DNA of 39,089 nt, taken from assembly GCA_027309085.1 (NCBI GenBank), contig DAIDDL010000039.1, forward strand, positions 1 through 39,089, given 5' to 3'. This document shows positions 25,530 to 34,199 of this stretch, piece by piece (the stretch's first letter is position 1; each line of letters starts with the position of its first letter). A program made the position numbers and the translations under genes. The notes under the pieces are model-generated. The model saw nothing but the letters and a program-made list of their open reading frames with translations. It had not been told where the DNA came from and did not search any database. Source of the DNA: Sulfobacillus sp. Lineage in GTDB: Bacteria; Bacillota; Sulfobacillia; Sulfobacillales; Sulfobacillaceae.

Positions 25530-27136
25530 ATGGACCGTCTCGGGTCTAAACCTCTGCATGAATATTTACGGGATCATGCTCAAAAGCATCCGGACCGCGC
25601 CGCTATTATTTGGTATGGCCGCACGATCACATACGCCGAATTGGACGAGTGGTCTGGACGTGTGGCCGCCGTGCTCCAGGACTGGGGAGTGCATTCCGGT
25701 GACCGTGTGGCGTTGTACATGGGCAATTGCCCTCAGTACCTCATGGCTTTTTTGGGTACGCAAAAGTTGGGGGCGGTTGTGAGTCCCGTCAGTCCTTCAT
25801 TTAAGTCGTGGGAACTGGAATACCAGTTGCAAGACAGCGGGGCCAAGGTTCTGGTTGCGGACAGACGGCTCATCGCCCAGTGGCTTCCAGTCCGGCGGGC
25901 ATTTCTGGACATGCGCGTGCTGGTCTCGGATTACCGGGACTTTTTGCCGGAGCACACACCGCTTACAGCATTTGGTGAAACACCAGACCTGCCACCTCTT
26001 TGTGAGGCCGGGGAGTGGAGCCGGGTGGTGCCTTCAGCAGTGCCAGCGCCCACTCTTTTCCACGTTCCGGTGGATCACGTGTCGCTGATGATGTATACAT
26101 CCGGATCAACAGGGATGCCCAAAGGGGCGATGCTCACGTATGAAAACGCGTGGTTCAAGGCGGCGGCCGACAGCGAGGCCAATGGCATCGGTCCACAGGA
26201 CATCTTGCTGACGGTGATGCCCCTGTCGCACATTGCCGGTCTGCTGATGGGCCTGGGCGTGCCGATTTATTTGGGAGCAAGCCAGGTGTTGCTCCACCAG
26301 TTCAATCCGGAGATGGTCATCCAAGCTGTCGAGACATACCAGTGCAGTTTCTGGTACAGCGTGGCCCCCATGAACCGCGCTGTGCTCGACTGTCTGGATT
26401 CTGGCGATGTCCGGATGCGGTCGCTCCGCCACAATCTGTGCACCAGCTTTGGGATTCCCCTGACGGAGACACTGGCCCGGGAGTGGACCCCCAGAAAACC
26501 GGTTGCGTCATTCACGAAGCGGCCTATGGTCTGACTGAAACCCACACAGCGGATACGTATATGCCTGCCGGCGACGTGCGGTGGGGGACGGTCGGGAAGC
26601 CGGTGGGGGACACGGTGCTCCGCATTGTGGATCCAGACACCGGGCATGACGCCAGGCCAGGAGAAGCCGGAGAAATTTGGGTGAAAAACCGGGGGGCATT
26701 CAAAGGGTACTGGAATCAGCCGGAGGCGAGCCAGAGAGCTCTTCGCGAGGGGTATGTGCTAACAGGGGACATAGGACATCTCGATCCGGACGGATATTTG
26801 TATTTTCACGGGCGGCTGAAGGAAATGATCAAAGTCTCAGGATACAGCGTGTTTCCCGAAGAGGTCGAGGCGCTGCTGATCCGGCATCCCGGTATCCAGC
26901 AGGTGGCTGTGGTCGGGCAAATCCACCCCTACCGGGGAGAGGTGGTCAAAGCCTTCGTGGTGTTAAGGCCGGGAGCCGTGTTAACATCTGAGGACTTAAT
27001 AGAATGGGCTCAAGATCACATGGCCTATTACAAAGTGCCCCGGGAGGTCGTGCTGGTGCCGTCCTTGCCGGTGTCAAGCACCGGCAAGGTGATGAGGAGA
27101 TTGCTGGTGGACGATTCTCAGCCTGGTAAAGACTGA
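25530..27136 (+). pseudogene. Acyl-CoA ligase (AMP-forming) with a frameshift, block B
   Basis: Two overlapping frames encode one ANL-family ligase. The first (from ATG 25530) has the P-loop 'YTSGSTGMPKGAML' and runs to a false end at 26534. The second resumes near 26490 with 'HEAAYGLTETHTADTYMPAG', then 'GYVLTGDIGHLDPDGYLYFH', the hinge 'KEMIKVSGYSVFPEEVEALL' and the catalytic-lysine block 'SSTGKVMRR', ending at 27136. Six C instead of five at 26488-26492 would join them into one protein of about 535 residues with no other defect. So it is either a very young mutation, a phase-variable tract or a sequence error. Repaired, it would be the acid-activating step of block B. Confidence 0.85.
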
Positions 27137-27316
27137 CGGTTCTTTGCAGGTGCTATGCTAGGGCGTTGCGGGCTCTTATAGACCGCGGCCGATCATGGTA
27201 AAATGCTCTAGCAGCGGGGCATGTGTCCGCGATATGCTTGGAAAGACTCAAGGAGATGCTGCGGTCACCCGAGAAGGATGCCTTGTGGCGTTCTGACCGG
27301 AGGCAGGAGGAGGGTC

Positions 27317-27901
27317 ATGAAAGATACCATTGTGCGCGCCAGCATGAAACTGTTTGAAGAGCGGGGGTTTCGTGAAACCTCGATTCAAGACATCTGTGAC
27401 GCCGTAGGCGTGACGAAGGGCGCATTTTACTACTATTTTACGAGCAAGGAAGAGCTTCTGATGGAGATCCACCAGCAATATATTGACGACTTGCTGAACC
27501 AGGAAGAAAAGATATTGAATGAAGAGCTTTCAGCTTCTGACAAGATACTGGGTGTCATGAGCCTTCTGATGGACTCCATCCGTAACAATCGGGCCGCTGC
27601 GAGGATTTTTTTCGCCGAGCTGCGGCAATTGGAAGGGGAGCGGCTCGCCGCTATCATTACGAAGAGGCGTACGTTTCGTACGAATGTGGAAGGCGTGGTG
27701 CGCCGCGGCATGGAGACCGGGGAACTGCGGGATGACGTGGACCCAGGCGCCATGACCATGGCTATTTTGGGTATTGTCAACTGGAGCTACCAGTGGTTTC
27801 AGCCGAACGGGAAACTGGGGTCTTTGGAATTGGCCCGGCAGTTTCACCGGATGATTATGTCAGGTATTGGCAAAGGTGGCCGCGAAGGACTGAAGCCATA
27901 G
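27317..27901 (+). CDS. TetR/AcrR family transcriptional regulator (fatty-acid type)
   Basis: The 194-residue protein has an N-terminal TetR helix-turn-helix, 'GFRETSIQDICDAVGVTKGAFYYYFTSKEELL' (about residues 14-45), and an all-helical ligand domain like the repressors of fatty-acid degradation genes. It probably binds an acyl-CoA and then leaves its operator. Best candidate targets are the three 18-bp palindromes at 19031, 19150 and 32391. The ATG at 27317 follows CAGGAGGAGGGTC; the open frame reaches upstream to 27221 without support. It lies 180 bases beyond the ligase, where TTATAG and TAAAAT spaced by 17 bases (27174-27202) could give it a promoter of its own. No palindrome of the same type precedes it, so autoregulation is not evident. 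Confidence 0.87.
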   Translation: MKDTIVRASMKLFEERGFRETSIQDICDAVGVTKGAFYYYFTSKEELLMEIHQQYIDDLLNQEEKILNEELSASDKILGVMSLLMDSIRNNRAAARIFFAELRQLEGERLAAIITKRRTFRTNVEGVVRRGMETGELRDDVDPGAMTMAILGIVNWSYQWFQPNGKLGSLELARQFHRMIMSGIGKGGREGLKP

Positions 27902-27932
27902 GAAGACCGCTCTCCATGGGCCATTAAGAGAT

Positions 27933-27964
27933 TGGGGGGAGGGCCGCTTGCGGCCCCTCCCCCA
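27933..27964. terminator. GC-rich hairpin between convergent operons
   Basis: TGGGGGGAGGGCCGC pairs with GCGGCCCCTCCCCCA around a two-base loop with two mismatched positions. It lies between the TetR stop and the end of the convergent block C dehydrogenase, so it probably ends both transcripts, although neither side has a T-tract. Confidence 0.55.
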
Positions 27965-28001
27965 GTGCAAACTGCGGTGAGCAGTGTTTCCGGGGCAATA
28001 G

Positions 28002-29159
28002 TTACCGCGACTTTAGAAAGTCTTTCTTGATCTGGGCGGCAATGATATTCTTTTGGATCTCGGATGTGCCTTCATAGATCCGGGTAATGCGCGCATCCCG
28101 GTAAAAACGCTCGATGGGGTAATCCGCGATATAACCCATACCCCCGTGGATCTGCACCGCCTTATCTGCCACCCGGTTGTATACTTCCGAACCATAGAGT
28201 TTCAGCATGGCGGCTTCTTTTATCACCGGCATGCCTTGATCCGCCATCCAGGCGACCCGGTAGGTCATCCAGCGCAGAGTTTCAATATCTGTAGCCATGT
28301 CGGCCAAATAGTGCTGTAGGATTTGCTGTTCAAAAATGGGGCGGCCAAACTGCTGCCGCTGCAAAGAATACTCCAGCGATTTGTCCAAGAGGTATTGCGA
28401 AGAGCCCAACGAGCGGGCAGCCAGGCCGGCCCTCCCATTCGCCAGGATTTTCAGCGCGTTGACGTACCCTTGCCCTTCTTGGCCCAACACGTTGTTGGCG
28501 GGAACCTCCATAGCCTCAAAATAGATTGGGGCGGTGTGCGAGCCGTGCAGTCCCATTTTTTTCTCGATCCTCCCGACGCGAAGTCCCGGAAAATCCCGTT
28601 CGACAATAAATGACGTGATGCCTTTGGGCCCACGGGACGGGTCAGTGACCGCCATGACCGTAAAGACATGGGCGTAGGGCGCATTGGTGATGTAAATTTT
28701 CTGCCCGTCCAGAATGTAGCGGCTGCCGTGCCTCACGGCACGGGTGGTCATGGCCGCAGCGTTGGACCCCGCTTCCGGCTCAGTCAGCGCAAATGCTCCC
28801 ATCCACTCTCCCGCCGCCATTTTCGGAAGGTACCGTAATTTTTGTTCAGGCGTGCCAAACTCGACCAGACCGACTGACCCAATGCCATTGTGGGCGCCAA
28901 TAATGGTGGTGTAGCCGTTAATGGTTTTTCCCAGTTCCTCGAAAACGGCACACTTGTCAACCATAGACAGGCCCAGGCCGCCATACTGTTCAGGAATGCT
29001 CAGTCCAAACAGGCCAAGCTGTCTCGACTTCTCCAAAATTGCGAAGGGGACCTCGTCCTGTTCTTCAATTTCTGTGGCGTGCGGTTCGACTTGTTCTCGA
29101 ATGAAAGTCTGCACCGTCTCTCTCATCTGCAGAATATCCGGTGATAGGGTAAAATCCAT
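28002..29159 (-). CDS. Acyl-CoA dehydrogenase, canonical type, block C
   Basis: The 385-residue FAD enzyme is a standard short/medium- or branched-chain acyl-CoA dehydrogenase: 'FALTEPEAGSNAAAMTTRAV' for FAD and substrate binding, 'GQKIYITNAPYAHVF', 'ANGRAGLAARSLG', 'QIHGGMGYIADYPIER' and the catalytic 'IYEGTSEIQ' Glu motif near the C-terminus. It introduces the trans-2 double bond of beta-oxidation and passes electrons to ETF. No etfAB is in the window. AGGGAGGAACATC precedes the ATG at 29159. It is the last gene of block C, 24 bases after the thiolase. Confidence 0.92.
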   Translation of the reverse strand: MDFTLSPDILQMRETVQTFIREQVEPHATEIEEQDEVPFAILEKSRQLGLFGLSIPEQYGGLGLSMVDKCAVFEELGKTINGYTTIIGAHNGIGSVGLVEFGTPEQKLRYLPKMAAGEWMGAFALTEPEAGSNAAAMTTRAVRHGSRYILDGQKIYITNAPYAHVFTVMAVTDPSRGPKGITSFIVERDFPGLRVGRIEKKMGLHGSHTAPIYFEAMEVPANNVLGQEGQGYVNALKILANGRAGLAARSLGSSQYLLDKSLEYSLQRQQFGRPIFEQQILQHYLADMATDIETLRWMTYRVAWMADQGMPVIKEAAMLKLYGSEVYNRVADKAVQIHGGMGYIADYPIERFYRDARITRIYEGTSEIQKNIIAAQIKKDFLKSR

Positions 29160-29183
29160 GATGTTCCTCCCTAGAAGTTTTGG

Positions 29184-30341
29184 CTACCGCTCAAACAGCG
29201 TGGCGATGCCTTGGCCGCCGCCAATACAGGCTGAGACAATGCCGCGCTTGGCTCTGCGCCGCGACATTTCATTCAGCAGTTTGGTGGCTAAAATGGCCCC
29301 GGTGGCGGCAATAGGGTGGCCGTGGGCGATGGCTCCGCCATCTACATTGACCCGGTCCCAGTCCCAGTGGAGTTCCCGGTCGCATGCCAGCACCTGAGCC
29401 GCAAAAGCTTCATTGACTTCGAGCAGGTCAATGTCGCCCAGGGTGAGCCCGGTTTTGTAAAGCAGTTTCTGAATGGCGGGCACTGGGCCCAGCCCCATGA
29501 GGTTGGGGTCGACCCCGGCGACACTTTCCGCGCGCACCCGGGCTAGAATGTTCAGGCCCAGCTGTTCCGCGCGGCGTTCGCTCATGACCACCAAGGCGCC
29601 AGCGCCGTCATTTATGCCGGAACTGTTGCCGGCGGTAACGGTTCCATTCACTTTGAACACTGGGCGCAGCTGGGCCAGACCCTCTCGGGTGGTGGGACGC
29701 GGATGCTCGTCGAGGGCAAAAAGGCGGCTTCCGCTGTGATTGCCGGAAACATCCAGAGGCAGGATCTGGGTGTCAAACCGTCCTTCGCGCACGGCTTGCG
29801 CCATCCGTTCCTGACTGCGCAAGGCATAGGTGTCCTGTTCATCCCGGCCAATATGGTAAAGCTCAGCCAAATTCTCCGCAGTGAGGCCCATGGGAGGGTC
29901 CCCCACTGCAGCCGGAGACAGCCTTGGGCGCAAAAATTGAGGCGGTGTGCGGTCATAGGCCCGCTTCGGGCGGGCCATTAAATACGGGCGCTGCGACAGG
30001 CTTTCAGCCCCTCCCGCCACGTATGCGGACCCTTCGCCGGCGCGGATCGCCTGGGCGGCCAGATTGATGGCGCTGATGCCGGACCCGCACTGGCGGTCTA
30101 TGGTCATTGCCGGGACGGATACGGGAAAGCCTGCTTCCAACCAGGCGACGCGGGCCAGATTGCCGTCTTCGGCAAAACAGTTGCCGAAGAACACATCATC
30201 AATAGACTGGGGGTCGATGGCGGCGCGCTCCAGAGCCGCCTGGATCACAGCTGCCCCCAGAACATAAGCGGGAATTTCCTTGAGAGATCCGCCTTCCTTG
30301 CCGATAGCGGTGCGCACGGCAGATACAATGACGGCGTCCAT
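29184..30341 (-). CDS. Thiolase (acetyl-CoA acyltransferase)
   Basis: The 385-residue protein has all thiolase catalytic residues: nucleophile Cys85 in 'DRQCGSGISAI', His342 in 'GAIAHGHPIAATGA' and Cys372 in 'CIGGGQGIATLFER'. 'NVDGGAIAHGHP' and 'NEAFAAQVLA' are the usual active-site blocks. It cleaves 3-ketoacyl-CoA with CoA to acetyl-CoA and a shortened acyl-CoA (or condenses in reverse). It is the only thiolase in the window, so it may serve blocks A, B and D as well as C. AAAGGAGGCATTAT precedes the ATG at 30341, which lies 12 bases after the IclR stop. Confidence 0.92.
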   Translation of the reverse strand: MDAVIVSAVRTAIGKEGGSLKEIPAYVLGAAVIQAALERAAIDPQSIDDVFFGNCFAEDGNLARVAWLEAGFPVSVPAMTIDRQCGSGISAINLAAQAIRAGEGSAYVAGGAESLSQRPYLMARPKRAYDRTPPQFLRPRLSPAAVGDPPMGLTAENLAELYHIGRDEQDTYALRSQERMAQAVREGRFDTQILPLDVSGNHSGSRLFALDEHPRPTTREGLAQLRPVFKVNGTVTAGNSSGINDGAGALVVMSERRAEQLGLNILARVRAESVAGVDPNLMGLGPVPAIQKLLYKTGLTLGDIDLLEVNEAFAAQVLACDRELHWDWDRVNVDGGAIAHGHPIAATGAILATKLLNEMSRRRAKRGIVSACIGGGQGIATLFER

Positions 30342-30353
30342 ATAATGCCTCCT

Positions 30354-31166
30354 TTACCGGCCATAGTCTTCAAAGTCACTGCTCTGATCTCCGGTTGGAT
30401 GGATAGAGAACCCGTGCAGTGCGGACAGCCGCTGGGTGCTGGCTGTCAAGGTCTTGATAACCCGGGCTTCGTATGCGCTATCCAATTCCGACGTCATCGC
30501 CAAACACGCGACGACTAATTCCACATGGCCGCCAAGATTGAAGATGGGGGCGGCGACCGCCGAGAGACCGGGGGTTAAGGACCCGTGAGAGACCGTATAG
30601 CCCGCTTGCCGGATGGTCCTCAGGGTCGCGGCAAATACCGACGGGTCCACGATGGTATCTGGGGTGTAGGGCACCAGCCCCGGGTCGGTAAAATGCTGCC
30701 AGTCCTCCTCGCTATCGTAGGCGAGAAAGCACCATCCAAAGGAAACTCCGGCCAGAGGAATGTGCTGCCCGATGGAAATGGAGATTGTCGGATGGTTCCC
30801 GGGAGGGTGCTCGGAGGCGAGATAGATCGCCCGGTCCTGAGATATCCTCCGGATTAACACCGTTGTCAGACCCACTTCCGAGGAGATAGCGGCTAATTCG
30901 GCAGCCGCTGCGGTCACCATGGGATTAAGCTCCAGCGCCCGGTTGCCTAATGCGATTAAATACGGCCCCAGGCTGTACTCCTTGCGCTGGCTGTCGTACT
31001 TGACAAAGTCCTCGCGCTCCAGTGTCCGTAAAATGCGGAGGCAAGAGGTCTTGTTGACCTGAGTCAGGTCAGATATTTCTTTGAGGGAACAGCTTTTATG
31101 CCGGTGGCGGCTTAAGAGCTTCATGATCCGGATGCTTGTGGTCACCGCCGGCACATCGTACTCCAT
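30354..31166 (-). CDS. IclR family transcriptional regulator
   Basis: The 270-residue protein has a winged helix-turn-helix at residues 10-65 ('SCSLKEISDLTQVNKTSCLRILRTLEREDFV') and an IclR effector domain, including 'GVSFGWCFLA' and 'GLSAVAAPIFNLGGHVELVV'. IclR proteins sense small organic acids or CoA-pathway metabolites. GGGAGGTGACCT precedes the ATG at 31166. It is embedded between the alcohol dehydrogenase and the thiolase on one strand, so it probably controls its own operon. The GTTTCATA-type inverted repeat at 32277-32298 is a candidate binding site. Confidence 0.88.
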   Translation of the reverse strand: MEYDVPAVTTSIRIMKLLSRHRHKSCSLKEISDLTQVNKTSCLRILRTLEREDFVKYDSQRKEYSLGPYLIALGNRALELNPMVTAAAAELAAISSEVGLTTVLIRRISQDRAIYLASEHPPGNHPTISISIGQHIPLAGVSFGWCFLAYDSEEDWQHFTDPGLVPYTPDTIVDPSVFAATLRTIRQAGYTVSHGSLTPGLSAVAAPIFNLGGHVELVVACLAMTSELDSAYEARVIKTLTASTQRLSALHGFSIHPTGDQSSDFEDYGR

Positions 31167-31201
31167 AGGTCACCTCCCTCACCGGGCTGAGTGGGGGGGC
31201 G

Positions 31202-32242
31202 TCACCATTGAGTGAGCACGGTGACGCCGGCGCCGCGGTAGGCCCCCATGTCTTCCAGGACACAAGACACCTGGTCCAGACTGACCGTCGCCGTAACCAG
31301 GGCCCCTGGATTTAGCTGGCCCTTCCCGACCATCCGCAGCAGGTCCCCGTAGCGGTGCGGCTGCATTCCAAAGGTGCCCATGACCAGCAGTTCGTGCTGC
31401 ACGATGACGTCTACGGGAAATGCTGATACGCCGCGGTCTTCCGGACTGGCCAAACCAATTTGCAGATGGCGTCCCCGGTTGCGCAGACTGTGAATGGCAG
31501 CCTTTATGGTAGAGGCCCGGCCTAAAGCATCAACGGACACATCGGCCCCGCCGTGTGTCATCTCACGCACGGCGCGCGCCACATCGGAAGCCCTCCCATC
31601 GACCACAACGTCAGCTCCCAGACGTTTGGCCAGGCTCAGTTTGTCCTCTGCAATGTCGACGGCAATCACTGATGCTCCCTGAGCTTTGGCAATCTGGACC
31701 GCTGACAGGCCGACCCCGCCTGCGCCATAGATTACGACCTGCTCCCCAGCCTGTACTTTAATTTGATCGACCAGTCCGTGAAAGGCAGTCATGTAGCGGC
31801 AACCGAGCGCTGCGGCATCTTGGAATGACACGGTGTTGGGAAGAGACACCAGGTTGCGGTCAGCATGGGGAATGTGCACCCATGGCGCCATGCCGCCCGA
31901 GTAGGAAAACCCCGGCATCGTGACGTGCTCACAAACATTTTGATGGCCTTGCTGACATGCTGGGCACGTGCCGTCTCCCTGGGTGAACGGGACGATGACT
32001 CGGTCGCCAGGTCGGAACTGGGTCACCTCAGACCCAGCCTCCTCCACCACCCCAGACAGCTCATGGCCTAATACATGGGGGAGAGACAGCCACCGCCAGT
32101 CCCCCACCCAGGCGTGCCAGTCGCTGCGGCAGATGCCGTTGGCCTCAACTTTTACAATGACGCCGTCAGGTGTGAGCAATGGGTCAGGATATTCCCGGAT
32201 GACTAGAGGTTGCCCAAAGGATTCAAGAACAGCTGCGCGCAT
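31202..32242 (-). CDS. Zinc-dependent alcohol dehydrogenase (MDR family)
   Basis: The 346-residue medium-chain dehydrogenase has the catalytic zinc ligands Cys38 ('GICRSDWHAW') and His60-Glu61 ('LGHELSG'), and the Rossmann loop 'YGAGGVGLSAVQ'. The structural-zinc lobe reads 'CPACQQGHQNVC', with three of the usual four cysteines visible in this stretch ('GTCPACQQGHQNVCEH'). The segment 'VIAVDIAEDK' ends with Asp at the NAD-discriminating position, favouring NAD over NADP. It would oxidise a secondary or primary alcohol to the ketone or aldehyde, feeding a hydroxy-compound into beta-oxidation. AAAGGGGCGGCATC precedes the ATG at 32242. First gene of block C. Confidence 0.88.
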   Translation of the reverse strand: MRAAVLESFGQPLVIREYPDPLLTPDGVIVKVEANGICRSDWHAWVGDWRWLSLPHVLGHELSGVVEEAGSEVTQFRPGDRVIVPFTQGDGTCPACQQGHQNVCEHVTMPGFSYSGGMAPWVHIPHADRNLVSLPNTVSFQDAAALGCRYMTAFHGLVDQIKVQAGEQVVIYGAGGVGLSAVQIAKAQGASVIAVDIAEDKLSLAKRLGADVVVDGRASDVARAVREMTHGGADVSVDALGRASTIKAAIHSLRNRGRHLQIGLASPEDRGVSAFPVDVIVQHELLVMGTFGMQPHRYGDLLRMVGKGQLNPGALVTATVSLDQVSCVLEDMGAYRGAGVTVLTQW

Positions 32243-32276
32243 GATGCCGCCCCTTTCATTCCACTAGTGAAACATA

Positions 32277-32298
32277 GTTTTATAGGTGGTTATGAAAC
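32277..32298. promoter_or_regulatory. GTTTCATA-type inverted repeat, candidate IclR operator
   Basis: GTTTTATA and TATGAAAC form an inverted repeat (one mismatch) around GGTGGT, 35-56 bases upstream of the alcohol dehydrogenase start. Related TGAAACATA words flank it at 32268-32276 and 32363-32371. Repeated pseudo-palindromic GTTTC/GAAAC words are common in IclR targets. Binding by the IclR protein encoded at 30354 is inference. Confidence 0.45.
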
Positions 32299-32361
32299 CA
32301 TGATACACCGTCTGGAGAAAGAGGAATGCAATACAGGGGAAAATTATCTCAAAAGTATGTC

Positions 32362-32390
32362 TTGAAACATAATTGCTTCCGCGTTAAAAT
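32362..32390 (+). promoter_or_regulatory. Sigma-A promoter of block D
   Basis: TTGAAA at 32362-32367 and TAAAAT at 32385-32390 with an exact 17-base spacer form a good housekeeping promoter. Operator O3 follows without a gap, so it covers the start site near 32397. The resulting leader to the ATG at 32601 is about 200 bases. Confidence 0.75.
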
Positions 32391-32408
32391 ATGCTAACCA
32401 GTAGGTAT
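32391..32408. promoter_or_regulatory. Operator O3, 18-bp palindrome
   Basis: ATGCTAACCAGTAGGTAT; on the other strand ATACCTACTGGTTAGCAT, matching O2 (ATACCTGCCAGTTAGTAT) at 14 of 18 positions. It overlaps the predicted transcription start of block D, so a bound repressor would block initiation. It links block D to the regulator of blocks A and B, 13 kb away. Confidence 0.7.
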
Positions 32409-32410
32409 GT

Positions 32411-32482
32411 GGCCCGGGAAGACGGGCCAGCGCATTACGGCGAAAGTCCCGGGGGCGGGCGCAGGATCCCCTGCGCCCGCCC
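32411..32482 (+). promoter_or_regulatory. Two strong hairpins in the block D leader
   Basis: GGCCCG/CGGGCC forms a 6-bp stem at 32411-32428. GGGCGGGCGCAGG/CCTGCGCCCGCCC forms a perfect 13-bp stem with a 4-base ATCC loop at 32453-32482. No T-tract follows, so this is not a standard terminator. A downstream GGCGGGGGAG (32495-32504) could pair with the CGCCCGCC arm instead, which would allow an attenuator-like switch. No known riboswitch is recognised. Confidence 0.5.
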
Positions 32483-32600
32483 TCAGAAGAAATAGGCGGG
32501 GGAGAATGCAGGGACGGGAGGATTCGGCTGGGCGCGCACACGGCCGCTTCACGTGCGGACCGCCACCGTTGGAGCAGCGGGAGTGGAAGGGGGATGTGCA

Positions 32601-34130
32601 ATGCAAGTGCTTACCCGGGTTTTGGCGGAGAATGTGCAGCAGTACGGCGAGTATCCGTTTCTCTATGATCAGGAAAGGGTGATCAGCAACCGCCAGGCTT
32701 TCCACGAAGCCGAGAGAATTCGCGATTTGCTGGTGGACTCCGGCGTGCATGGTGGTGACCGGGTCATGGTGACCATGCCCAACCGAGCTGAGGTGTTGTC
32801 CGCCTATCAGGGGGCGCTCATGGCCGGCGCCATTGTGGTGCCTGTAATGCACCTCCTGGAAGAGCCGGAAATCCGTCACATTCTGGCAGACTCGCAGCCA
32901 CGCGCGGTATTTTTGGACCGCCACACCGCGGAAAAGGTGGAAACAGCCGCCCGCCATGTGCCGGATGCGCCGGAGCTGTTCTGCGTTGACACAGGTGTCC
33001 GGGGCCTCCCCTCTTTGGCCCAAGCGCTTCAGGGCACCGCTTCTGGGCATCGCACCGCCCGGGTGGCAGAAAATGATGTCGCTGTCATCTTGTATACATC
33101 CGGGACGACTGGCAAACCCAAAGGGGTGATGCTGACGCATAAAAACCTTTACAGCAATGCGCGCCAAGTGGCTCAGGACAATCCTTCCGACCGGTCGGTG
33201 ACGCTGGGGGTCTTGCCTCTGGCGCACGTGTACGGATTTACCGTTACGACCATCAACGCCATGCTGGGCGGGTCCATTGTGCTGTTTCCCCGATTTGAGG
33301 CCGAAAAAGTGTTCCAGGCGATAGAGCGTTACCGGGTGAAAATGTTTTCGGCCGTACCGGCAATGATTTATGCGATGGTCTACAGTCCGGCCCGCTCCCA
33401 GTATGATCTCTCAAGCCTGGAATATGTCTCGTCCGGGTCCGCTCCCTGTCCTGTCGCACTGATTGAAGCATTTCAATCCGCCTTTCACGCCGATGTGCTG
33501 GAAGGATATGGCCTGTCCGAGGCGGCACCCGTGGTCAGCGGCCACCGCCGCGGAATGCCCGTGAAGCCTGGTACTGTCGGGGTGCCCGTTTCGGGAGTGG
33601 ATGTGCGCATTGTCGGCGGAGACGGGCAGGACCTCCCGTCCGGGGACATTGGGGAATTGTGGATACGGGGAGACAATGTGACCCCGGGGTATTACCGAAA
33701 TCCGAACGCCACCCGTGAAGTACTGCACGGCGGAGGGTGGCTGGCGACGGGCGATATGGCCAGCATAGACCCCGACGGCTATTTGAGCATCGTGGAGAGG
33801 AAGAAGGATATCATCATTCGGGGGGGATTCAACATTTATCCCCGAGATGTGGAAGACATCTTGTTGCGCCATCCTGATGTGGCAGAGGCGGCGGTTGTGG
33901 GAATGGCTTCGGACCGCATGGGAGAGGAAGCCGTTGCCTACGTGGTCGCGAAACCCGGCACCCGGGCGCGTCCAGAAGAGATTTTGGAGCATGCTGCGCG
34001 TTTTTTGGCACGTTACAAGCTTCCCCGGCACATCGTCGTTGTGGACACTCTGCCCAAAAACGGTGTGGGCAAGATCATGAAAAAAACCCTGCGGGAATGG
34101 GCAGGACAATTGGCTCAGGATGAGGATTAA
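32601..34130 (+). CDS. Acyl-CoA ligase (AMP-forming), block D
   Basis: The 509-residue ANL enzyme has the P-loop 'YTSGTTGKPKGVML', 'LEGYGLSEAAPVVSGHRRG', 'GGWLATGDMASIDPDGYLSI', the hinge 'ERKKDIIIRGGFNIYPRDVE' and the catalytic Lys in 'PKNGVGKIMKKTLREW'. It activates a carboxylic acid as the CoA thioester; 'VVPVMHLLEEPEIRHIL' and the overall length fit fatty- or aryl-acid ligases. The open frame extends upstream to 32553, but the ATG at 32601 has GGAAGGGGGA 6 bases upstream. First gene of block D, 12 bases from the frame of the MaoC N-type subunit. It is the only one of the three ligases that is both intact and in an operon controlled by the O3 site. Confidence 0.9.
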   Translation: MQVLTRVLAENVQQYGEYPFLYDQERVISNRQAFHEAERIRDLLVDSGVHGGDRVMVTMPNRAEVLSAYQGALMAGAIVVPVMHLLEEPEIRHILADSQPRAVFLDRHTAEKVETAARHVPDAPELFCVDTGVRGLPSLAQALQGTASGHRTARVAENDVAVILYTSGTTGKPKGVMLTHKNLYSNARQVAQDNPSDRSVTLGVLPLAHVYGFTVTTINAMLGGSIVLFPRFEAEKVFQAIERYRVKMFSAVPAMIYAMVYSPARSQYDLSSLEYVSSGSAPCPVALIEAFQSAFHADVLEGYGLSEAAPVVSGHRRGMPVKPGTVGVPVSGVDVRIVGGDGQDLPSGDIGELWIRGDNVTPGYYRNPNATREVLHGGGWLATGDMASIDPDGYLSIVERKKDIIIRGGFNIYPRDVEDILLRHPDVAEAAVVGMASDRMGEEAVAYVVAKPGTRARPEEILEHAARFLARYKLPRHIVVVDTLPKNGVGKIMKKTLREWAGQLAQDED

Positions 34131-34199
34131 AGGGTTCCAAAAATGGCGGCCGCCGGGTGCGCACGGTGCATTCCAGCGGTGGAAAGGCGGGGACAATGG

